Positions 27,589-33,373 of a stretch of DNA of 33,373 bases are shown piece by piece. Position 1 is the stretch's first letter; the number at the start of each line of letters is the position of its first letter. Location: NCBI GenBank assembly GCA_003280265.1, contig QCFJ01000016.1, forward strand, positions 1-33,373, given 5' to 3'. A model generated the notes under the pieces. The model had not been told where the DNA came from and did not search any database. It saw only the letters and a program-made list of their open reading frames with translations. The position numbers and the translations under genes were made by a program. Source of the DNA: Prochlorococcus sp. AG-363-G03. Lineage in GTDB: Bacteria; Cyanobacteriota; Cyanobacteriia; PCC-6307; Cyanobiaceae.

Positions 27589-27684
27589 ATGAAACGATTA
27601 GATAAGACAGGGATGTTGCTTATTGTTTTTAGTGTGGCCTCAACACTTCCTTATCAGTTTCATAATCTATCTTCTGTGAGTTAA
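27589..27684 (+). CDS. possible micro membrane protein (31 aa)
   Basis: Hand-translated MKRLDKTGMLLIVFSVASTLPYQFHNLSSVS. Confidence 0.35.
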   Translation: MKRLDKTGMLLIVFSVASTLPYQFHNLSSVS

Positions 27685-27693
27685 GCCAAGTTA

Positions 27694-28245
27694 CTAATCC
27701 CTCTCTCTATAGATAGTACTAATAGGAGGCCTTTTGATCAAAGGCGGCTCAGCTCCATATCCAATCCATATAAAACCAATTATTTCCTCCTCAGATGGAC
27801 TTATTTCTAAGATTTTATAAGTATTAGGGTCTTTTGTGATTTTACCTGTTGACCACTTGCAACCGACATAATCTGCAACAAGTGAAAGCGACAGGTTTTG
27901 GATTGCGCAAGCACAAGCGGCATAATCTTCGAGTTTTTGAACTTGATTATCCGTACATATTTGAGTAGCAATAAGCAAATGCGAAGGATTGAACATTTTG
28001 TCCCTTATTTTTTTTAAACTAGATTCATCTGTTGGCTTATCACCAAACTTCAGAGTTAGCTGTAGTTGATATAGAAGTTCTCGTTTTTTTATTCCAATTT
28101 TGGTAAAACGCCATGGAAAAGTTCTTCTATGGCAGGGCGCTTGATTAGCTGCACCTATTGATTTTTCAACAACTTCATTAGAAACACTTTTTTTAGAAAA
28201 AATATGAATTGTCCTTCTTTTTTGAATTGCTTGAGCTATTTCCAT
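27694..28245 (-). CDS. nitroreductase family protein
   Basis: IQKRRTIHIFSKKSVSNEVVEKSIGAANQAPCHRRTFPWRF; C-terminal IGFIWIGYGAEPP. Confidence 0.85.
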   Translation of the reverse strand: MEIAQAIQKRRTIHIFSKKSVSNEVVEKSIGAANQAPCHRRTFPWRFTKIGIKKRELLYQLQLTLKFGDKPTDESSLKKIRDKMFNPSHLLIATQICTDNQVQKLEDYAACACAIQNLSLSLVADYVGCKWSTGKITKDPNTYKILEISPSEEEIIGFIWIGYGAEPPLIKRPPISTIYRERD

Positions 28246-28391
28246 GATTTTTTGTTGACGTAATTAACTATAGTGCTCCGATAATGAATTTCTCACAGCA
28301 AGCTGATTAAAGGCTTGAATAAATAAACGATGATTTGATCTTCGACTTACTTGAATTTTTTCTGAATAGAAGTGCAAAAAAAAATCAACTG

Positions 28392-28661
28392 TTAAGCAAC
28401 TTGATCAAAAACCACATTTGATGAGTTGGAGAACAAAGAGACTACTTGGCCTTTAGGTGTCTTGAACACGCGTTCAACTATTTCTCCATCATTGATAATC
28501 ACTTTTGTATTCAAGGATCCAGCAGGTAAATTTGAAACTCTATTTTTTAAAATATTCTCTAGCTCTGGATAATGATCGTTAGGTTTCAGAGCCTCTTTTA
28601 AATCAGGATGCCTGTCGAAGATTGCGTCATCAAAGGTCTTAGACTTTTTCGTTAAAACCAT
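28392..28661 (-). CDS. small protein, paralog of 32240-32455
   Basis: LPAGSLNTKVIINDGEIVERVFKTPKGQVVSLF. Confidence 0.7.
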   Translation of the reverse strand: MVLTKKSKTFDDAIFDRHPDLKEALKPNDHYPELENILKNRVSNLPAGSLNTKVIINDGEIVERVFKTPKGQVVSLFSNSSNVVFDQVA

Positions 28662-28824
28662 GCTTGCAGATAGCTGTTACCTTTGACTTTTAACCTACTA
28701 ATCTCACGACGTAAAGAGTATTTAAACTAGGATCGACTAAAAAATTAATAAGAAAACAACAAAATCATTCACGTAAGAAGAATTAAACCTAAATACTTTT
28801 CAAGCTAAAGCGACAATATAGCTA

Positions 28825-29001
28825 TTATTGAATAGATGCATCAATCACTCTTTTTGTATCATAAAAAATTGGCGTTACCTCGGTACTCTTGTCATTAAAT
28901 ACTGACTGTGTAAAAACAGTAATGGCAGCAATACCTGGTGTAATAGGTAAAAACATAAATAAAGCTAACAATGTACTGTTAGGTTTGAACGATTTTTGCA
29001 T
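28825..29001 (-). CDS. small secreted or membrane protein (58 aa)
   Basis: Hand-translated MQKSFKPNSTLLALFMFLPITPGIAAITVFTQSVFNDKSTEVTPIFYDTKRVIDASIQ. Confidence 0.55.
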   Translation of the reverse strand: MQKSFKPNSTLLALFMFLPITPGIAAITVFTQSVFNDKSTEVTPIFYDTKRVIDASIQ

Positions 29002-29076
29002 TGATTATTAAATTCCAATATATATTCTCAACAACTTTTTAGTGAGGTGCGTGTAAGGTTTTCCCGGTAAAAGCTA

Positions 29077-29328
29077 TTAATTTGACCTGTAATAAGACCT
29101 AAACACTTTTGGTCTCTTCCATAGCATTGAATAAATAGCTTCAAGTGCCTTTTGAGTTTTTGGAAGCTTACAACTTGGCCATGACTGTTCAGTAATCATT
29201 GTGATTATTTCGGAGTCAATACTATTTCTACATCCGAAAGCACCCATAAAACCAGAGTAATAGAACTCAAGCAAAAATACATATGTGCAGACTATTTTTA
29301 ATGTAGATATTAATGTATAAGTAAACAT
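29077..29328 (-). CDS. small hypothetical protein
   Basis: 83 aa ORF, true start uncertain; IITMITEQSWPSCKLPKTQKALEAIYSMLWKRP. Confidence 0.5.
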   Translation of the reverse strand: MFTYTLISTLKIVCTYVFLLEFYYSGFMGAFGCRNSIDSEIITMITEQSWPSCKLPKTQKALEAIYSMLWKRPKVFRSYYRSN

Positions 29329-29353
29329 AAAAAAAGGGGGTGGTTATGCCCCC
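29329..29353 (-). terminator. rho-independent terminator for 29368-29538
   Basis: GGGGG/CCCCC stem followed on the minus strand by a T run. Confidence 0.75.
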
Positions 29354-29367
29354 AAATATCCCTTAAT

Positions 29368-29538
29368 TTACTTTTGGTATGAATTACCTCTGTAAGTCAA
29401 GGATGCTTGCATTTGCTTCTTAGTTTCTGCTTGCCTAGAAGTGTAGACGTTACGTCTGTAACTAAGTTCTACAACTTTTTTTGGAGTAGCCTCTTTATGT
29501 TGAAGATACTCTTTGCCTCTGTAAGTAAGAACAGTCAT
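29368..29538 (-). CDS. LTYRG-repeat protein, DUF4278-like (56 aa)
   Basis: Hand-translated MTVLTYRGKEYLQHKEATPKKVVELSYRRNVYTSRQAETKKQMQASLTYRGNSYQK. Confidence 0.7.
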   Translation of the reverse strand: MTVLTYRGKEYLQHKEATPKKVVELSYRRNVYTSRQAETKKQMQASLTYRGNSYQK

Positions 29539-30173
29539 TGTTCTTTCCCGTAGCGCTCAAGACCCCGTTCCATGTCTCAAGTCTTACTGCAGCTATAAAA
29601 CAGCTGAACGTTATACAAACCTAACAGAAATTATCCTCAAATGATGTTCCTAGTGATACATAAAAGAAGGAATTTTTTAGTGTTAAACGAAATAATTACA
29701 TTTTTAACTAAAAAGAACCATTTACCCAAAAAGAAAAAAAATTTTTTGCTGATCATTCACTTTTTTAAATTTTAAATAACCTACCTCTTTGTTCCTATTC
29801 TTAAATAAGCTATTCAATAAAAAGGTTAGATAATGGCCTGAATCGTCAATGTAGTTGACAGTTTAATCCAGATAAAACACTGTTATAAAAAATCAAATAA
29901 AATGCTTCTGTAACACTTCAAGAAGGTAAACCATTTAGGAGCCACACAAAAGCTTCATTATTTAAAATCCAGTTTTTGAGTACTGATATCACTATTAAAT
30001 TAATAAAGAGAAGAACTATCAAACGAAACTTAGAATCATCCAAACCCATAAGTGCATGAAAATTTAATTTTTTTAAGCCACACCTATTAAAAAAACATAA
30101 CAGTGCTGCGTATCTGGGAACATTGATATTAGCTAAAAGAATTTGCTTGAAGTTATCACATTACCTATGGTTC

Positions 30174-30431
30174 TCAGTCTCTTTTGAAAGGCTTACCACC
30201 TTTACTTAAATAATTTAGATACCTATCAGACTCTCTGAGGTAATAATTCCTGCTTTGACCTATATATTTTGCTTCAATTAATAGTTCAGTAACTTGAGGC
30301 CAAAAAGATTCCGGAACCAACTCGAGTGGGTTAATTGCATTTGGGTTCCAATTTAACTCAGTCAAGAATAGAAACCAAATAGACTTGCACTTATTGAAGT
30401 CAGACAAAGAATCTGAGTGAAAATTATTCAT
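30174..30431 (-). CDS. small hypothetical protein downstream of purT
   Basis: 85 aa ORF overlapping the purT 3' end by 8 nt. Confidence 0.65.
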   Translation of the reverse strand: MNNFHSDSLSDFNKCKSIWFLFLTELNWNPNAINPLELVPESFWPQVTELLIEAKYIGQSRNYYLRESDRYLNYLSKGGKPFKRD

Positions 30432-31587
30432 TTATGAATTGTATTGATTGAGCTGCCTTATCGGCTTTGATTCTTGCTTCACCAATTGTTGAAGCTTTTG
30501 CTACAGCTACACCCATTCGACGGCCTTCGGTTGAGATGGGCTTACCAAAAATAAACACACTTGTATTCGCTTGACTTAAGGCTTCTTCAACTCCCTTGTA
30601 AGCTATGTTTGTGGCTTTTTTCGAAGCCAAAATTACTCGGCTCGCAGAAGCTTCAGCACACGATATTTCTGGTATTGGCAAACCTAAAACAGCTCTAAGG
30701 TGTAATTCAAACTCATTTATATTTTGGCTTATCAGAGTTACCAATCCAGTATCATGTGGCCTTGGTGAAAGTTCTGAAAAAATCACCTCCTCACCCTTAA
30801 TAAAAAATTCAACTCCAAACAAACCCACGCCTCCAAGATTATCAGTGACACATTTGGCAATCTGTTGAGCCTTCGCCAAGACACTTTCATCTAATTCAGC
30901 TGGTTGCCAACTACATTGATAATCTCCATTATTTTGCTCATGTCCTATGGGAGCACAGAATAATGTTTTACCATTAAATTGTCTAATAGTTAATAAAGTA
31001 ATTTCCAAATCAAAATCAATAAATTCTTCTAATATAACTTTATTAGATTTACCTCTTGATTTTTCAATAGCCAAGGTCCAAGCCTGTTCAAGTTCATTTT
31101 TATTGTTAACTAAACTTTGTCCTTTACCTGAAGAACTCATAACTGGCTTAATCAACAAAGGATAACCAATCTTCTCTGCATGAAAATCTAGATCAGATTG
31201 ATTCATCGCGTAACTGAATCTTGCAGTTCTTATATTTAATTCATTTGAAGCCAAATCCCTGATTTTATCTCTATTCATAGTTATTGCAGTAGCTCTAGCA
31301 TTAGGTATTACTGTAATCTTTTGTTCGATATCCTTTAAAACATCGACTGCTAATGCTTCGATTTCAGGAATAATAATATCAGGTTTACACTTATATATCG
31401 CTTCTATAAGTTCATTATCGTTATTCATATTTAACACCTCGAATTGATCAGCCACCTGCATAGCAGGAGCATTATTATATCTATCACAGGCAATAACATA
31501 ACAACCTAATCTTTTTGCAGCTATTGCCACCTCTTTACCTAATTCTCCACTACCTAAAAGCATTATCTTCTTTGGGAAAAAATTCAT
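30424..31587 (-). CDS. purT: formate-dependent phosphoribosylglycinamide formyltransferase
   Basis: IMLLGSGELGKEVAIAAKRLGCYVIACDRYNNAPAMQVAD; ATP-grasp KPVMSSSGKGQS; FSELSPRPHDTGLVTLISQ. Confidence 0.95.
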   Translation of the reverse strand: MNFFPKKIMLLGSGELGKEVAIAAKRLGCYVIACDRYNNAPAMQVADQFEVLNMNNDNELIEAIYKCKPDIIIPEIEALAVDVLKDIEQKITVIPNARATAITMNRDKIRDLASNELNIRTARFSYAMNQSDLDFHAEKIGYPLLIKPVMSSSGKGQSLVNNKNELEQAWTLAIEKSRGKSNKVILEEFIDFDLEITLLTIRQFNGKTLFCAPIGHEQNNGDYQCSWQPAELDESVLAKAQQIAKCVTDNLGGVGLFGVEFFIKGEEVIFSELSPRPHDTGLVTLISQNINEFELHLRAVLGLPIPEISCAEASASRVILASKKATNIAYKGVEEALSQANTSVFIFGKPISTEGRRMGVAVAKASTIGEARIKADKAAQSIQFINE

Positions 31588-31972
31588 AATCTTATTTATA
31601 GGTCAAGAAAATAGATATAAATATAATAAGCATAAAAATCTTAAATAGATTAAATTAATAGAAAAAGAAGTAGAAGTTAACAAGGTTTTTAAATGAAAGA
31701 TAAAATTTTTCTAGATAAAGAATTAAAAAGACTCCTCAGGAATTAAATGTTCTCATTAAATTAAGGCACTTATAATTTTGGTTAGAATTAACTGGTTATT
31801 AGCAGATATCTCTTCTAATCAAGAAAACAGAAAAATGATATTTCAACTACCTCAATAGTTTTAATTACTACTCTTTAGTAATGAAATGGTCTTAACTTTG
31901 ACATTAGGTACAACCTAATTTGACAACAATAATAATGAACCTTAGTAGAAGCAAACAAATTTATTCCTTTTA

Positions 31973-32098
31973 ATGTCATCGCTAGAGCTTGTTTTGATAA
32001 TGTTTTTTGGGAATAAGCCTGCATATGCAAACGATCAAGACAACCTAAATAAAGACATAAAAATAATTAATGGCAAAATTTACAAGCACGCCTCATGA
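31973..32098 (+). CDS. possible small secreted protein (41 aa)
   Basis: Hand-translated MSSLELVLIMFFGNKPAYANDQDNLNKDIKIINGKIYKHAS; signal-peptide-like start. Confidence 0.3.
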   Translation: MSSLELVLIMFFGNKPAYANDQDNLNKDIKIINGKIYKHAS

Positions 32099-32239
32099 AT
32101 TTTCAAAACTTGTAATTATAATCGATGTAATTAGTCAGATTTTTCACCGAATACAATAATAATGTGATTAGCTGTGCAAACTCTTTACGAGTGGAGCAAA
32201 GTTAGTTAAAAGAAAAGAATAACTTCGACTCATTCATTA

Positions 32240-32455
32240 ATGGTTGCCAAGAAAAAAGTTAAAGACTTCAAGAACCTGGATCAGTTCCCAAATTTAAAAG
32301 AAGCTGTTGTACCAGCTATCAAGACATTACCCACAGGATCAATGAACACCAAAGTAATTATTAATGAAGGTGAAATTGTAGAGAGAGTGTATGAGACACC
32401 AAAAGGTGAGATCATATCACTATTTCCAAATCAATCTTCAAAAGAAGCTGCGTAA
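32240..32455 (+). CDS. small protein, paralog of 28392-28661
   Basis: LPTGSMNTKVIINEGEIVERVYETPKGEIISLF. Confidence 0.75.
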   Translation: MVAKKKVKDFKNLDQFPNLKEAVVPAIKTLPTGSMNTKVIINEGEIVERVYETPKGEIISLFPNQSSKEAA

Positions 32456-32478
32456 ACAATCTATTTTTTAACTGATCA

Positions 32479-32870
32479 ATGTCTTCTAAAGAATAAATTA
32501 TCTCAATCCTAAAAGCATTTGCTTCTACAGAGAGAATGGGATCATTCTTTGTAGGCAATGCAACTACAGACTTTTTGTTTATTAGACCAAGCGCGAATCC
32601 CATTGATGCAAAAGGTTTTCAGAACATGTGGTCCTCAGGAGATCTTGTATTAGAAAGCGCAGAAATCACAAAGGGACATAAACTTGAACTCTTAGGCACA
32701 AATGCTGCTAAGTGCGTTTCTACCTTAGGATATAAATTTACTTACAAGGCTACTCAAAATAAAGACCTATCAACAGTCACTTCGATTTTTAAAAAATTGA
32801 CGAAAAATGGAAAGTAGCATGGATGCAAAGATCCTCAGGCCAATCAGATATTACTTTATGGAACGACTAA
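32479..32870 (+). pseudogene. NTF2/SnoaL-like protein gene, disrupted
   Basis: MSSKE*IISILKAFASTERMGSFFVGNATTDFLFIRPSANPIDAKGF...TVTSIFKK then, after a 1-nt shift at A6 (32791-32796), IDEKWKVAWMQRSSGQSDITLWND*. Confidence 0.65.
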
Positions 32871-33151
32871 TTTAAATTTACTTCTCAACGATTAATTGAT
32901 CGTAAATTGGTTATGTCTGAAAACCTCTTAAGAATTATTCAAAAAGTAGAGATGATTTAAAAGAGAAGCAAATAATATTTGAATTGATAGAGAAGACCAA
33001 TGTTTGAGAGTTAACTTCGAGTTAATGACAACCTCCTAACTAGGGCCAAAAGAATACAATAAAAATAAAAATAAAATGAGCGATTACTCAAAACATTAAA
33101 GAAGACTAAATCGTAATTGCAAGAAAAATGAATTGATCCTTGAAATCAGAA

Positions 33152-33277
33152 TCAAACAATTCCTGGAACGATCCAGCCTGTTATTCCGTAGTTAATGACT
33201 GCTGCAAAGAAACCCATCATCGCTAGACAGCCATTCATTTGCTCTGCAGTTTTCCAGTAGCTTGTTTCCTTATTCAT
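33152..33277 (-). CDS. hli: high-light-inducible protein (Hlip), 41 aa
   Basis: MNKETSYWKTAEQMNGCLAMMGFFAAVINYGITGWIVPGIV; ExxNGxxAMMGF-type chlorophyll-binding helix. Confidence 0.88.
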   Translation of the reverse strand: MNKETSYWKTAEQMNGCLAMMGFFAAVINYGITGWIVPGIV

Positions 33278-33373
33278 TAAACAACACCTGGGATGATTTG
33301 ACCGGTTGTTAGGTAAGCGCCGACAAGGGCCCAACATCCAACAAATGCTGCGTAGCCATTCAGTCTTTCGGCA
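33277..33373 (-). CDS. hli: high-light-inducible protein (Hlip), partial, runs off window
   Basis: Minus-strand AERLNGYAAFVGCWALVGAYLTTGQIIPGVV*; stop overlaps the downstream start (TAATG). Confidence 0.88.
   Translation of the reverse strand, partial: AERLNGYAAFVGCWALVGAYLTTGQIIPGVV

Noticed and set aside
30605-31165. Plus-strand ORFs 30605-30868 and 30947-31165
   Set aside because: Antisense to purT.

Overview
AT-rich cyanobacterial chromosome segment. Gene content points to a marine picocyanobacterium, most likely a low-light Prochlorococcus: tandem high-light-inducible proteins, PAP/fibrillin, CrtISO-like oxidase, purT, DUF4278-like LTYRG repeats and dozens of very small ORFs (inference from content; no search was run). 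Recognisable genes: LOG family, MAPEG, 4-Cys PD-(D/E)XK nuclease followed by an SRAP/HMCES-type protein, AEC transporter, rhomboid protease, PAP/fibrillin, CrtISO-like FAD oxidoreductase, CIA30, GH57-like, DUF1499-like, nitroreductase, purT and two hli genes. Two histone-H1-like proteins share a conserved N-terminal domain and have AKK-repeat tails. Most of the rest is small ORFs (about 30-100 aa), several below the supplied ORF cutoff that I translated by hand. Main observations: (1) a nuclease-SRAP pair whose C-termini both resemble beta-clamp-binding peptides; (2) several small-protein families with two or three paralogs in the window; (3) a mini-protein with a CP12-like CX8C C-terminus and a Cys-to-Ser second copy; (4) a Cys/His-rich mini-protein in an ATGA-coupled pair; (5) an intergenic locus with a 15-bp direct repeat, a G10 tract and outward terminators; (6) several small genes each broken by one or two simple lesions. 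No CRISPR array, tRNA, rRNA or transposase was recognised.
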